From an uncultured Myxococcales bacterium (lineage in GTDB: Bacteria > Myxococcota_A > UBA9042), in contig CAIMEY010000115.1 of NCBI GenBank assembly GCA_903840165.1, positions 16,911 through 80,910 on the forward strand: a stretch of DNA of 64,000 nt, given 5' to 3'. Position 1 is the first letter of the stretch, and each line of letters starts with the position of its first letter. The notes beneath the pieces were generated by a model. That model saw nothing but the letters and a program-made list of their open reading frames with translations. It did not search any database and was not told the DNA's origin. The position numbers were made by a program, and so were the translations under genes. Shown here piece after piece: positions 45,373-55,044 of the stretch.

Positions 45373-46350
45373 TTACGCATTGCCAAGGGCTTGCAACCGC
45401 GCCTGCGTCTGTGCCCCATGACCAGCTCGCAGCGCCAGCAGGTCCATTTCCAGGTTGACAGACGACGCCTGCAGCCGCTGATGCCGCGCGACCAAATCGT
45501 CGAGATCGGCGCGTTCGACGGCATCAATGCTGAAGTCTTCCACGCAGATGCTCGCTGCCAGCGTGCCAGCGACCATGGCGCCCTGCAAGCTCCTGTGGTC
45601 GATCTTGGGCTGGGAAGCAAGGTAACCCATGAATCCGCCAGCAAATGTGTCGCCAGCGCCGGTCGGATCGACCACGCGTTCGAGCAGAACCGCCGGCATG
45701 GACTGGGTGAGCCCTTCGTGGCACAGCACAGCGCCGTGCTCACCACGCTTGATGATTACGGTCTTAGGGCCCATTTGCTGAATAATCTTCGCAGCCTGAA
45801 CGATACTGCCACACTCAGCAAGCGCGTAGGCTTCTTCATCGTTGACGAACAACGCGTCTACTTTTGTCAACACTTCTAGAAGCTTGGCGCGCTCACCGCT
45901 GATCCAAAACCCCATGGTGTCGAGGCCAACAAAGCGCGGCCGGCGCATCTGCTTCAGCACGTCGAGCTGCAAGGCCGGGTGGATGTTGGCGAGAAAGACC
46001 AAATCGGCTTCGGCTTGGTGGGGGGCGATCTTCGGCTGAAACTCAGAAAAAACATTGAGTTCCGTGAACAGGGTCGTGCGCGTCTCAAAATGCTTGGCGT
46101 AGACGCCACCCCAGCGGAATGTTTCGCCATCTACCTGTTCGATGCCGCTGATGTCGACGCCGCGCTGGCTCAGGCGGTGTAGGTCACTGGCGCGAAAGTC
46201 CCGGCCAACGACAGCGACCACGTGCGTGCGAGCGAACAACGCGGAAGTCATGGCGAAAAACGTAGCGGAGCCGCCCAGGGCGCGGTCGACCTTGCCGTGA
46301 CAAGTTTCAACCGAGTCATAAGCAACGGAACCAACGACCAAAAGACTCAT
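45373..46350 (-). CDS. PfkB family sugar or nucleoside kinase
   Basis: 325 residues. MSLLVVGSVAYDSVETCHGK and RALGGSATFFAMTSALF are the N-terminal substrate motifs. The C-terminal ATP/anion-hole motif is DPTGAGDTFAGGFMGYLASQ with the catalytic Asp. PfkB members phosphorylate ribose, fructose, adenosine and related compounds. The gene lies between mtnP (61 bases upstream) and psd (18 bases downstream), so a nucleoside or methylthio-sugar substrate from the same salvage route is a reasonable guess. The substrate is not defined by the sequence. Confidence 0.9.
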   Translation of the reverse strand: MSLLVVGSVAYDSVETCHGKVDRALGGSATFFAMTSALFARTHVVAVVGRDFRASDLHRLSQRGVDISGIEQVDGETFRWGGVYAKHFETRTTLFTELNVFSEFQPKIAPHQAEADLVFLANIHPALQLDVLKQMRRPRFVGLDTMGFWISGERAKLLEVLTKVDALFVNDEEAYALAECGSIVQAAKIIQQMGPKTVIIKRGEHGAVLCHEGLTQSMPAVLLERVVDPTGAGDTFAGGFMGYLASQPKIDHRSLQGAMVAGTLAASICVEDFSIDAVERADLDDLVARHQRLQASSVNLEMDLLALRAGHGAQTQARLQALGNA

Positions 46351-46411
46351 GGCGGCTTGACTCCTAGCGCTGGCTAAATGCCAATGCGGGACAGAAAATG
46401 AATCGCAATGC

Positions 46412-47305
46412 CTACTTAGCGATAGTCGGTAAGTGGCGATCGAGCAGCAAAGCGAGGCGTTCGCGCGCCGCGGCGGGGATCTTGTCAGGCGCAGTCATCA
46501 CTGCGAAACGCAAGGCATCTTGGGAGGGGCAATCGCCTTCGGGCGGCTGTTCGGCCACCGCGCGAATCACTTGCTGCGCCTTGGCGACGTTGGCGTGCAG
46601 CGTGGCGATTACTTGATCGACGGTGACGGCGTCGTGCTCATCATTCCAGCAATCGTAATCGGTCGCCAAAGCCAGCGTTGCGTAGGGCAATTCAGCTTCT
46701 CGGGCCAGGCGCGCTTCCGGCAGGTTGGTCATGCCCACCACCGAAACACCGGGGATCTTGCGATAGCTGAGGGATTCCGCGCGGGTAGAGAATTGGGGCC
46801 CTTCGATGCAGACGTAGGTGCCACCATTGTGATGGCGCAAGCCCAGGCGTTCACAGGCTTTTTGCAGAGCCGTCCGCGTGCGCCTGGAAGTCGGATCGGC
46901 AAAGCCAACGTGGGCGACGACCCCGTTTTCAAAGAACGTTCGCGGGCGCGACACCGTCCGATCGATGAACTGGTCCACCAGCACCAAGTCGCCGGGAACG
47001 ATCTTGCGGCGCATGGAGCCCACGGCGCTGACGGACAGGACGTCGGTGCAGCCTACTTTCTTAAGGGCCCATATGTTGGCGCGGTAGTTGATTTCGCTGG
47101 GGGAAAAGAGGTGGCCGCGACCGTGGCGGGGTAGGAAGAACAACTGCGTGTCGCCGATCCAGCCTTCGATCAACGCGTCAGACGGTGCGCCAAAGGGCGT
47201 CTCAATGGTGTGTTCCTGAACGCGCTCAAGTCCTTCCATGGCATAGAGACCGCTGCCGCCGATGACACCGAGGACTGGACGGACGCTAGTGTGACTGGAA
47301 CCCAT
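46412..47305 (-). CDS. mtnP: S-methyl-5'-thioadenosine phosphorylase
   Basis: 297 residues; GAGGAG precedes the ATG. PVLGVIGGSGLYAMEGLERV is the phosphate-binding N-terminus, FLPRHGRGHLFSPSEINYRA the second motif, and YVCIEGPQFSTRAESLSYRK plus VVGMTNLPEARLAREAELPY the substrate pocket of MTAP/PNP trimers; LATDYDCWND is the MTAP-type base-binding loop. It cleaves methylthioadenosine from polyamine or SAM-derived reactions into adenine and methylthioribose-1-phosphate. It is the first gene of the mtnP-pfkB-psd-exonuclease-CYTH run on this strand. Confidence 0.92.
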   Translation of the reverse strand: MGSSHTSVRPVLGVIGGSGLYAMEGLERVQEHTIETPFGAPSDALIEGWIGDTQLFFLPRHGRGHLFSPSEINYRANIWALKKVGCTDVLSVSAVGSMRRKIVPGDLVLVDQFIDRTVSRPRTFFENGVVAHVGFADPTSRRTRTALQKACERLGLRHHNGGTYVCIEGPQFSTRAESLSYRKIPGVSVVGMTNLPEARLAREAELPYATLALATDYDCWNDEHDAVTVDQVIATLHANVAKAQQVIRAVAEQPPEGDCPSQDALRFAVMTAPDKIPAAARERLALLLDRHLPTIAK

Positions 47306-47448
47306 GGAAACTCCTCAACTCTTACGGCACATCTACCGTTTCAGGGGCCAATCTTTGCGCGCTGCCGTCAAGACGTACCGGTGCCTCGCGCCAGTCAAGC
47401 AAACTGGAGGCCCAAGCCCAGCCTGCGGGTAGTAACCTGTGAAAACGC

Positions 47449-47871
47449 TTAGGTCGGAGCTGCTTCTGTGGTCGGCCCTTGGGGGGCGCCTTCTGCAAGT
47501 CGCTTGGCTACGTAGCCGGCCACGAATTGGCGATCGGCTTCGGCCAAGTCGAGGAAACGCACGGCTAAACCGTGGGAAAAGCCACGCACGCGTCGGGCGC
47601 CGATCACTTCACCGCGAACGCGGATGGCGGACGGGCCCTCAGGGAGTTGGAATTCCAGGTCAATGAAGCGACGATCCAGGGCGTTGCGCAGGGAGTAGGA
47701 GTGACTTTCGATGAAGATACCGGTCGCCGACAAGTTGGTCGCCGGGTGGACGAAGAGGCGGTCACCGTCCCGCTCCTGCACGAAAAGATCGACGGCGACA
47801 CGCTCCGCACTGCGGCGATCCTGACGGCCTGTCTGTTCAAATCCGTCGCTGTTACGCGTGGTTATGGTCAT
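47449..47871 (-). CDS. PilZ domain protein
   Basis: 140 residues. The c-di-GMP-binding motifs are RQDRRSAERVAVDLFVQ (RxxxR type) and HPATNLSATGIFIES (N/DxSxxG), followed by the usual beta strands (RRFIDLEFQLPEGPSAIRVR and HGLAVRFLDL). The short C-terminal tail is Ala/Pro/Thr-rich. A stand-alone receptor for cyclic di-GMP, a messenger that often controls pili, gliding and matrix in such bacteria. No partner domain is fused. It is 143 bases from mtnP, with its own likely promoter; GGGGGA lies before the ATG. Confidence 0.85.
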   Translation of the reverse strand: MTITTRNSDGFEQTGRQDRRSAERVAVDLFVQERDGDRLFVHPATNLSATGIFIESHSYSLRNALDRRFIDLEFQLPEGPSAIRVRGEVIGARRVRGFSHGLAVRFLDLAEADRQFVAGYVAKRLAEGAPQGPTTEAAPT

Positions 47872-48210
47872 GGTATCCCCCGGACCGAACCGGCTCCCGT
47901 CGCCTTTGAGGGCGGGAAAGCATAGCTGCGCCGTGCCCTGGGGTCAACGACAATTCGCGCGGCGCTCGCGGTCCCTGCTGTCGCGCAGCCGGGGACCTGC
48001 GCCTTGGCTGCCGTCCCGCCGTTTCCGCCTAGGGACACCTGTGCTAGGCTCTCGGCCCCGCCATTGGCGCGCACGCTGCGGTCTGGCCCCTGCGAGCAAA
48101 CCTTCGGTGAGGCCTGTGACCGGCCAATCGCCTGGAATCAGGACCTATCGGCCTTGTGCCGCGCCTCGAAATTGCCTATTTGACGCCTTCGCGCTGACTC
48201 GGAGCTTGCC
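47872..48210. other. Divergent gap between the PilZ gene and valS
   Basis: 339 bases. No gene, strong promoter match or repeat core was recognised. Open frames here have no ribosome site and no recognisable composition. Confidence 0.35.
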
Positions 48211-50958
48211 ATGGCTGAACCCACGCCCGCGACCTCGACCTTTGACCAAGATTTTCCTAAGAATTACGAGCACGCGACCGTCGAGCCGCGGTGGACGGCT
48301 TCCTGGGAAGCCCAAGGTTTGTACCGATTTGACCCCGAAAGCTCGGCTGCCAAGGCGGGGCGAGTCTATGCGATCGATACGCCGCCGCCCTACGTGAGCG
48401 CTGCGCACTTGCACACCGGCCATGCGATGAGCTACTCGCAGGCAGAGTTCGTCATTCGTTACAAGCGGATGCGTGGACATGCAGTCTTCTACCCCATGGG
48501 ATTTGACGACAATGGCCTGCCGACCGAGCGCTATGTCGAGCAGAAGTACAAGATCCAGAAGGGAAAGATTACGCGCAAAGATTTCATTGACTTATGCCTC
48601 AAGGAGACCCGCGAAGGTGCCGAGGTCTACCAGCAACTATGGAAAAGTCTTGGACTTTCTGTGGACTGGCGCATGACCTACAGCACCATTGCGCCACGGG
48701 CCGTCAAGCACGCACAGCGCAGCTTCCTGGATTTAGTGGCAAAAGGGCGCCTGGAGCGTCGGGCCGACCCGATTCTGTGGTGCCCGACCTGCGCGACGGC
48801 CTTGGCCCAGGCTGATGTGGAAGCCGGCGAGGAGCAGAATCGTCCGATGCACGCGGTTCGCTTTGACATTGTGACCTCGGCGCACCTCGCTGGGCTGCCC
48901 GACCACGGCATCATTGAGACGACGCGGCCCGAGCTGGTGACGGCCTGCGTGGCCCTGGCTTGTCACCCAGAAGACGGTCGTTTCAAGAACTTAAGTGGTA
49001 TTCACTTCCAAGTGCCTCTGACCAACCTGCGTCCGGAGCGCCTGCGTGCGGATACCGACGACGGCGCGGTGTTTGGTGACGGCCTGCTGAGCGCACCGGG
49101 CGGAGAATTTCGCCAAGTACCACTTATTTTTGATGAATCGGTTGATCCGGAGTTCGGCACGGGTCTGATGATGGTCTGCACCTTCGGCGACCCGGAGGAC
49201 ATCGCCAAGTGGCGCACGCACAAGCTGGACACGCAGCTGATCCTGGATGCCCATGGGCGGATGGTCACGCCAAACATCCCAGAATTGAACGGGAAACGCG
49301 TTCATGTGCAGGAGAAAGGCTCGGCGATTTACAGCGAGGCGCGGGCTGCTGCAGTGGAATTGCTGCGTCAATACGGACATTTGCTTGGTATTCGCGACAA
49401 TGCGTCCCGGGCCAGCCTGCACGAGCGGTGCAGCACACCCGTAGAAATTCAGGTGGCGCCGCAGTGGTTTATCCGCGTTCTGGACCTCAAAGAGCCTTTG
49501 CTTGAGCGCGGGCGTGCCTTGAACTGGTATCCGCCGTTTATGCGCGAGCGCTACGAGCAGTGGGTGGAAAACCTGCGTTGGGATTGGAATATTTCGCGTC
49601 AACGTTTTTACGGCGTGCCCTTTCCGGTGTGGTTCTGCAACGGCTGCGAGACGGCCAACTTCGCAGAACTGGATGAAATTCCGGTAGACCCGCTGATGCA
49701 GGCGGCGCCGCGGCCCTGCTCGGCTTGTGGCAGCACCGACCTGAGGCCGGAGCCGGACGTGATGGACACGTGGATGACGTCGTCGCTGACGCCTCTAATC
49801 AACGCCAATTGGGCCAATTGGCCTCAAGGAGCCCTTCAAGGTAAGTCCTTGGAATGTAAAGAAAATAGCGGTGAATTTCCCGACATTCGCGATCAGCCTC
49901 GCCCCGCCTTGTATCCCGCCGGCGTGCGGGTGCAGGCCCATGAAATCATCCGCACGTGGTTGTTCTACACGGTGGTGAAATCGCATTTACATACAGACAG
50001 TTTGCCGTGGCGCGACGTCATGATCAGCGGCTGGGGCCTGGACCGGCAGGGTAAGAAGATGTCCAAGCGGGCGGGGAACTTCGTTGATCCCGCTGAAGTG
50101 ATTGGCAAGTATTCAGCGGATGCCCTGCGTTACTGGGCCGCCGGGGCGACGCTGGGCCAAGACCTGCGCTACTTGGAGGATGACGTCAAGGGCGGCAAGA
50201 GGTTGCTGACAAAGCTCTGGAATGCAACGCGTTTTGCCATGCAATACGTGGGAACTTCGCTACCGACGCAGGCAGAGGAGCCAACCTTGGCCGACAAGTG
50301 GGTGCGATCCGAGTTGATTGAAGTTATTGGGCAGGCCACCCAAGGCTTTGAAACGTATGAGTATAATCGCGCCGTTCGCGCCGTTGAGCGGTTCTTCTGG
50401 GACACTTGGTGCGATCACTACCTTGAAATTATTAAGGAACGCTTCCGAGACGGGTCCCGCTTCAACGCAGGCGAAGTAGCTGCGGCGCAAAATACTTTGG
50501 TCTTTGGTACTTATGCGCTACTGCGTGTGTTTGCGCCGATTCTGCCCTTCATCACTGAAGAGCTGTATCACAAGGCAATCAAACCACTTCTGGCGCAATC
50601 GCCGGTTAGCATCCATGTGGCGCCTTGGCCAGCGGCGGATGACGGGCAGGTCGACGTCCTGGGCGGCACCATTTGGCCCGATGCGCAGGAGCACGGCGCG
50701 GTGCTGCGCGACCTCATCGGTGCTGTGCGGGCGGCGCGGACGGCGGGCAAGATCGGTGGCGGCAGGCCTTTGGCGATGATCTACGCGCAACTGCCTGAAG
50801 CGATTGTGCCTCTGTTGCCGGAAGTGTCGCGGGACTGGCTGGCGGCGTGTCGGGCAGAGGGCGTGCAACTAGGTGCGCTGCCTGATGATCTGCCGGCCGC
50901 TACCTTGGGTGAGTTGCATGTGGCGATTGCTGTCGCGGAATTGGTCGAGCAGGCCTGA
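48211..50958 (+). CDS. valS: Valine--tRNA ligase, archaeal-type
   Basis: 915 residues. Class I motifs: PPPYVSAAHLHTGHAMSYSQ has the HIGH-type signature as HLHTGH, and the KMSKS loop is KKMSKRAGNFVDPAEVIGKY. YPMGFDDNGLPTERYVEQKY and DVMDTWMTSSLTPLINANWA are typical of the archaeal/rickettsial ValRS branch. The editing domain holds IIETTRPELVTACVALACHP. Two CxxC pairs in the zinc-like segment (WCPTCATALA and WFCNGC...CSACGS) are present. It charges tRNA-Val. A segment around residues 535-560 (WPQGALQGKSLECKENSGEF) is unusually A/T-rich and contains the repeat core at 49827-49836 on the opposite strand. Confidence 0.92.
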   Translation: MAEPTPATSTFDQDFPKNYEHATVEPRWTASWEAQGLYRFDPESSAAKAGRVYAIDTPPPYVSAAHLHTGHAMSYSQAEFVIRYKRMRGHAVFYPMGFDDNGLPTERYVEQKYKIQKGKITRKDFIDLCLKETREGAEVYQQLWKSLGLSVDWRMTYSTIAPRAVKHAQRSFLDLVAKGRLERRADPILWCPTCATALAQADVEAGEEQNRPMHAVRFDIVTSAHLAGLPDHGIIETTRPELVTACVALACHPEDGRFKNLSGIHFQVPLTNLRPERLRADTDDGAVFGDGLLSAPGGEFRQVPLIFDESVDPEFGTGLMMVCTFGDPEDIAKWRTHKLDTQLILDAHGRMVTPNIPELNGKRVHVQEKGSAIYSEARAAAVELLRQYGHLLGIRDNASRASLHERCSTPVEIQVAPQWFIRVLDLKEPLLERGRALNWYPPFMRERYEQWVENLRWDWNISRQRFYGVPFPVWFCNGCETANFAELDEIPVDPLMQAAPRPCSACGSTDLRPEPDVMDTWMTSSLTPLINANWANWPQGALQGKSLECKENSGEFPDIRDQPRPALYPAGVRVQAHEIIRTWLFYTVVKSHLHTDSLPWRDVMISGWGLDRQGKKMSKRAGNFVDPAEVIGKYSADALRYWAAGATLGQDLRYLEDDVKGGKRLLTKLWNATRFAMQYVGTSLPTQAEEPTLADKWVRSELIEVIGQATQGFETYEYNRAVRAVERFFWDTWCDHYLEIIKERFRDGSRFNAGEVAAAQNTLVFGTYALLRVFAPILPFITEELYHKAIKPLLAQSPVSIHVAPWPAADDGQVDVLGGTIWPDAQEHGAVLRDLIGAVRAARTAGKIGGGRPLAMIYAQLPEAIVPLLPEVSRDWLAACRAEGVQLGALPDDLPAATLGELHVAIAVAELVEQA
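49827..49836 (-). repeat. AAGGGCTCCT dispersed repeat, copy in valS
   Basis: Exact core on the minus strand; on that strand it is preceded by TTTTCTTTACATTCC and ACTTACCTTG. The valS frame reads through it as QGAL. Confidence 0.6.
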
Positions 50959-51849
50959 GGGCTTGAGACAGAGGGGGCGCGGGGTGAATTCGGGCGAATT
51001 TCGAGGAGCCCTTCGCCACCGGCTCCAGACACTGGCGACGGTGATGGCACCGATGAATAGTGCAGCGATCTTCAGCCTATCGGGCCGCTCATCGGTGTTG
51101 ACGACTAGGACATAGGCAAATACCCCGAGAATGGCTGTAAAAACGAGTCGTTGGAGGTGGTTTTCCAATTGTGCCAGCATGACCTCAAAGGCGCCTGATG
51201 CCATCAGCACAAGCACACCTGTGGCGTAGGTACCGCCCTGAGCTTCGACATCGGCATCGAATGCGAAATTGACCAGCAAACACAGGGAGGTAACCACCAG
51301 AGCCAAGGGCCGGCGCAACTCGAGCCAAGCCGGTGACGTGCCAAAGCGGGGCAGGTAGCGCTGCAGGACGTTGAGCAACCCAGCCATAGCGCTTGCCCCG
51401 GCAAACCAGAGGATAAGACAGGTAATCACGTCGTACGCCGGTCTCAAAGCCGGACATGCCCAGGGCTAGCTGGAGCCTTCGCCTTCGGACGAATGCTTAG
51501 CGACCATCGCGTAGACGGGCAACTCGGCAAAAAACGTAACTAGAACAAGGATAAAGGTCGCTACGGGCGCGACATGGTCGGCTGCCATGATGGCTAGGCC
51601 CGCGGCGTACCCAAGCGACGAGAACGAATCGACACCAATCAGCCACAGCGCGGCATACCAGGGCGCGTGGTGCGCTTGTTCTTCGTGGCTGTGGCCATGC
51701 ACTGGCTGGTCGTCTCCGCGTAAAACCCGTGTATTTGCAGGGATAACCCCTTCGCTGATGGGAGGGTCGCGGCCCTCGCGGAGCCAACGACCAAAGCCGG
51801 TACCAGTGCTGAGCAGTGACAAGACGGACCCCAGGAACTCGGCCTCCAT
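50869..51849 (-). pseudogene. Decayed APC-family permease (N- and C-terminal parts only)
   Basis: Two fragments in the same frame. The first (51849-51466) carries a permease N-terminus, PWYAALWLIGVDSFSSLGYA and then a helix ending VAKHSSEGEGSS, then a TAG stop at 51468-51466. The second (from about 51447) continues in frame with YDVITCLILWFAGASAMAGL and further helices (LALVVTSLCLLVNFAFDADV, GGTYATGVLVLMAS) typical of the end of the same transporter family. In intact members about 200 residues with several helices lie between these parts. An in-frame stop and an internal deletion therefore suggest a dead gene. Its 3' end overlaps valS and carries a repeat core. Confidence 0.65.
51004..51013 (-). 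repeat. AAGGGCTCCT dispersed repeat copy
   Basis: Exact core (minus strand) near the 3' end of the permease remnant, read there as Arg-Ala-Pro-Arg. The upstream GTTTACTC-like arm is not preserved (GGTGGCG). Confidence 0.5.
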
Positions 51850-52245
51850 CGCCTACCGAAGGTGCCTTTTGCGCGTCGACATGAAGCGCGTGGCATAGTC
51901 CAAGGTGTCGGGATCAGAGCGGAAGTTCTCCGGATCGGCGTAATGGGTACCCGCAGTCTGCTCCCCGAGCAGCGCTTGCGTGGATCCAAGGCGCTGCACT
52001 GACCTCGGTTCCCGCACGGCGCGGAATTGAGCGGTACCGCAGGACGCCGAACGGCGGCAGTGTACGCCTGTGCGCCAACGTCTGAAATCCGCACAGAAAC
52101 CGTGGACTGGAAAGGGGGTGAGACGGCTGCTCGTGGCGGGAAGTGTGAATACAAAGGTGGACTTGACGCTGCTGGGCGACTGAGCGACCTTGTAGCTGCT
52201 CGCTCCAGCGACCATTGATGTCGCAGCGCGCGGGCGGAGGTTGAG
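51850..52245. other. Divergent gap before the MopE-type lipoprotein gene
   Basis: 396 bases without a supported gene. GGAAGTGTGAAT at 52139-52150 recurs at 55023-55034 on the other side of the lipoprotein gene. TTGACG at 52163 lacks a good -10. Confidence 0.4.
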
Positions 52246-54993
52246 ATGCAGGTCAAATCGTGGCGAATGGCCGTCGGTGTGTTGGTGAACTACCTATTAT
52301 CATGCGGACTCTTTCTGCTGGCACCCGCATGTTCCGATAGCAGCGGCGGCACGGCAGCCACTGGCGCAGGTCAGGGCACGGTGGACACCGGGTTCCAACT
52401 CGATGGTCTTTCAGGTGAAACCCAGGATGCTGGCCTTAATGGCGGCGACCTCGGAACGGCTGCTGACAGTGATTCCATTGGAATGAATGATGAAAATGCG
52501 GCGGACTCGGCTCCGGACGCGTTCGGTAGCAGCGACAGTGATCAAGCTGATACGGGTCCGGACTCGGGCGATGCTGGCGCGGATACCCCTGATACGCAAG
52601 CAGATTCGGCGACCAAGGACGGAACTCAGGGGCCTGCGGACGATTTCGGCGCACCCTGCAAGTCCGACGACGACTGCAGTTCCCAATGGTGCATCGAGGG
52701 TTACAGCGGCTATTTCTGCAGTCAGACTTGCGCTGGCAGTTGCCCGTCTGGGTACGTCTGCCAAAAAGTCTATGCGGGACAGGCGGCTACCTACCTTTGC
52801 GTCGCGCCGGTCAACAAGCTGTGCAAGCCGTGCAGTGCGGATATCGATTGCGGCGGCGGCATTTGCGTCAAGTCCGGCAGCGAACAGTATTGCGCGACCC
52901 CATGCGGCGGCGCTGCCGGCGGCTGCCCGGATTCCCACGCGTGCAAAAAGCAAGACAATCCAGATGGTACGCCGGGGCCGACCGTCTGCTTGCCAAACAC
53001 AGGATCCTGCAGCTGCACCGCGGCGACGTCAGGCCTGGTGCGCGCGTGCCAGCAAAGCGGGGGGCCCAAGACGTGCTATGGCGTTGAAATTTGTCAGAAT
53101 AGTCAATGGGGCTCCTGCCAGCTTCCGGCGGAGTCCTGCAATGGCCAGGATGACGATTGCAACGGGGTCGTGGACGACGGCTTCGTCGATGGCGCGGGCA
53201 AGTACACGACATTGCAGGCTTGCGGACAGTGTGGCATCAACTGTGCCGTGCTGCAAGCGCCCAATGCCAAAGGTATTTGTGATACGTCGTCGGGCCCTGC
53301 CCTGTGCAAGCTCGCCTGCGACGCGGGCTGGCATGACGTCAATGACAACCCCAAGGATGGTTGCGAATGTACAGTGATTTCTGCTACCGATGAACCCGAT
53401 GGCCCCGACCAAAACTGCGACGGGATCGACGGCGAGGTGGACAATGGCATCTTCGTGGCGCTGACGGGCAGTGATGCCAACGACGGTTCGATGCTGGCTC
53501 CCCTACAGACCATCAGCAAAGCCATTGATTTAGCGGTGAAAAAGTCTAAGCGCGACGTCTATGCGGCCACGGGTGTGTACGACGGTTCGCTGACACTGCA
53601 CGACGGTGTGCACGTCTACGGCGGCTACAGTCCTAATTTTAAACAGCATGATCCCAAGGCGTATGAAACAGTTGTCATCGGCGGGCCACAGACGTCGCAG
53701 GCGCCAGGGGCGATCAACGCACTTGATCTCAAAGGTTCTGCGGCCTTTGATGGATTCACGGTGTATGGAGCCTCGACCAAGTCCAAGGGCGCGTCGACCT
53801 ACGCCATCTATGTGCGCGATTGCGGTGAAGGCCTGAAAATTGAGGGAAATCAAGTGATTGCGGGCGACGCTGGCGGTGGTCTGGCGGGCGCGGCGGGTAC
53901 CAACGGGCAGGCGGGCACTGCCGGGTTTAGCGGCGTCAATGCAAAGGATATTGGCGCGTATGCCTGCAGTGCTACGTACAATTCCGCTGGTGGCAAAGGC
54001 GGTTTACATACATGCGGCGGCATCGACGTCAGCGGAGGCCAGGGCGGGACGAGCGTTTGCCCGGACTATGACGAAGATGGCACCCAGCCCAAGTCCAGCC
54101 CGTACAAGCAGACCTTATCGGCAGCCGAACAGGGCACCGCCGGCAAGGGAACTGCGGTTGGCATTGGCGGCGCTTCCGGTTACGATTCAATCATTTATGA
54201 CGGTAGCGGTTGCAGCATTTGCACCCCACCCAAGCTCAAGGACGGCGACCCGTTTTTGTACACAACCGGCAACAACGGTGCCGACGGCGGCGACGGAATG
54301 GCGGGCGGGGCGGGAGCCGGCTGCGGCCAAGCGTCTGGCCAAGTCGTTGGTACGCAATGGCTTGCGGCGGTGTCGGCGGACGGCGGTGTCGGCGCGCCTG
54401 GCGGTGGCGGCGGTGGCGGCGGCGCAGGCGGGGGGGTCGAAGTCACGTCGACCTGTACAGTGGATAAACTGTTTAAATATCCAGACATCGGTGGATCGGG
54501 CGGCGGTGCAGGTGCTGGCGGTTGTGGCGGCAGTCAGGGCAAAGCCGGTGGCGGCGGCGGTGGTAGTTTCGCGCTATTCCTCTTGTTTACCCAGCCGCCT
54601 GCGGCTCTGCCGACCTTCACCGACAATATCTTGGTCACCGGCAACGGCGGCGATGGCGGCAGCGGCGGCCAAGGGGGCGTCGGCGGTGTCGGCGGCGACG
54701 GCAAGTTCGGCGGTGGCGACGACCCGACAGGCCTAGCCTGGTGCGCCTCCGGGGGCGGTCGAGGTGGACAAGGTGGCAACGGCGGGCACGGTGGCGGCGG
54801 CGGCGGCGGCTGCGGCGGCGTTAGTTTCGGGCTATTTGTCTACGGCCAGGGCGCCCTTAACGCGGGGCCGCTCAACCTCGCAAATACCATCCAGGTGCTC
54901 GGCCTGCCGGGCAGTGGCGGCGCGGGCGGCAAGAGCCTTGGCAAGACCGGGAGCGACGGTGCTGTGGGGGCTGGCGGGGCGGTGAACTTCTAG
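52246..54993 (+). CDS. MopE-type metal-binding, glycine-rich surface lipoprotein
   Basis: 915 residues. The signal ends LLSCGLFLLAPACSDSSG with a lipobox Cys, then an Asp/Ser/Ala-rich acidic linker. Cysteine-rich modules follow (CKSDDDCSSQWCIEG, CKPCSADIDCGGGICVKSG), then the MopE-type motif LPAESCNGQDDDCNGVVDDG with a second NCDGIDGEVDNGI. The DUF1565 start VALTGSDANDGSMLAPLQTI begins a right-handed beta-helix-like region. From about residue 545 it becomes glycine-rich with alternating Gly-Gly-Asp repeats to the end. Metal binding and an extracellular structural role are likely. The gene is flanked by direct repeats (GGAAGTGTGAAT). Confidence 0.82.
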   Translation: MQVKSWRMAVGVLVNYLLSCGLFLLAPACSDSSGGTAATGAGQGTVDTGFQLDGLSGETQDAGLNGGDLGTAADSDSIGMNDENAADSAPDAFGSSDSDQADTGPDSGDAGADTPDTQADSATKDGTQGPADDFGAPCKSDDDCSSQWCIEGYSGYFCSQTCAGSCPSGYVCQKVYAGQAATYLCVAPVNKLCKPCSADIDCGGGICVKSGSEQYCATPCGGAAGGCPDSHACKKQDNPDGTPGPTVCLPNTGSCSCTAATSGLVRACQQSGGPKTCYGVEICQNSQWGSCQLPAESCNGQDDDCNGVVDDGFVDGAGKYTTLQACGQCGINCAVLQAPNAKGICDTSSGPALCKLACDAGWHDVNDNPKDGCECTVISATDEPDGPDQNCDGIDGEVDNGIFVALTGSDANDGSMLAPLQTISKAIDLAVKKSKRDVYAATGVYDGSLTLHDGVHVYGGYSPNFKQHDPKAYETVVIGGPQTSQAPGAINALDLKGSAAFDGFTVYGASTKSKGASTYAIYVRDCGEGLKIEGNQVIAGDAGGGLAGAAGTNGQAGTAGFSGVNAKDIGAYACSATYNSAGGKGGLHTCGGIDVSGGQGGTSVCPDYDEDGTQPKSSPYKQTLSAAEQGTAGKGTAVGIGGASGYDSIIYDGSGCSICTPPKLKDGDPFLYTTGNNGADGGDGMAGGAGAGCGQASGQVVGTQWLAAVSADGGVGAPGGGGGGGGAGGGVEVTSTCTVDKLFKYPDIGGSGGGAGAGGCGGSQGKAGGGGGGSFALFLLFTQPPAALPTFTDNILVTGNGGDGGSGGQGGVGGVGGDGKFGGGDDPTGLAWCASGGGRGGQGGNGGHGGGGGGGCGGVSFGLFVYGQGALNAGPLNLANTIQVLGLPGSGGAGGKSLGKTGSDGAVGAGGAVNF

Positions 54994-55044
54994 AAGCGGT
55001 CATGCGGTGGGGGCGTGGTGTCGGAAGTGTGAATCATATCGACG

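Noticed and set aside
51853..52215. Minus-strand frame of 120 codons before the MopE-type gene
   Set aside because: No ribosome site, no recognisable motif, and the frame lies in a divergent regulatory gap.
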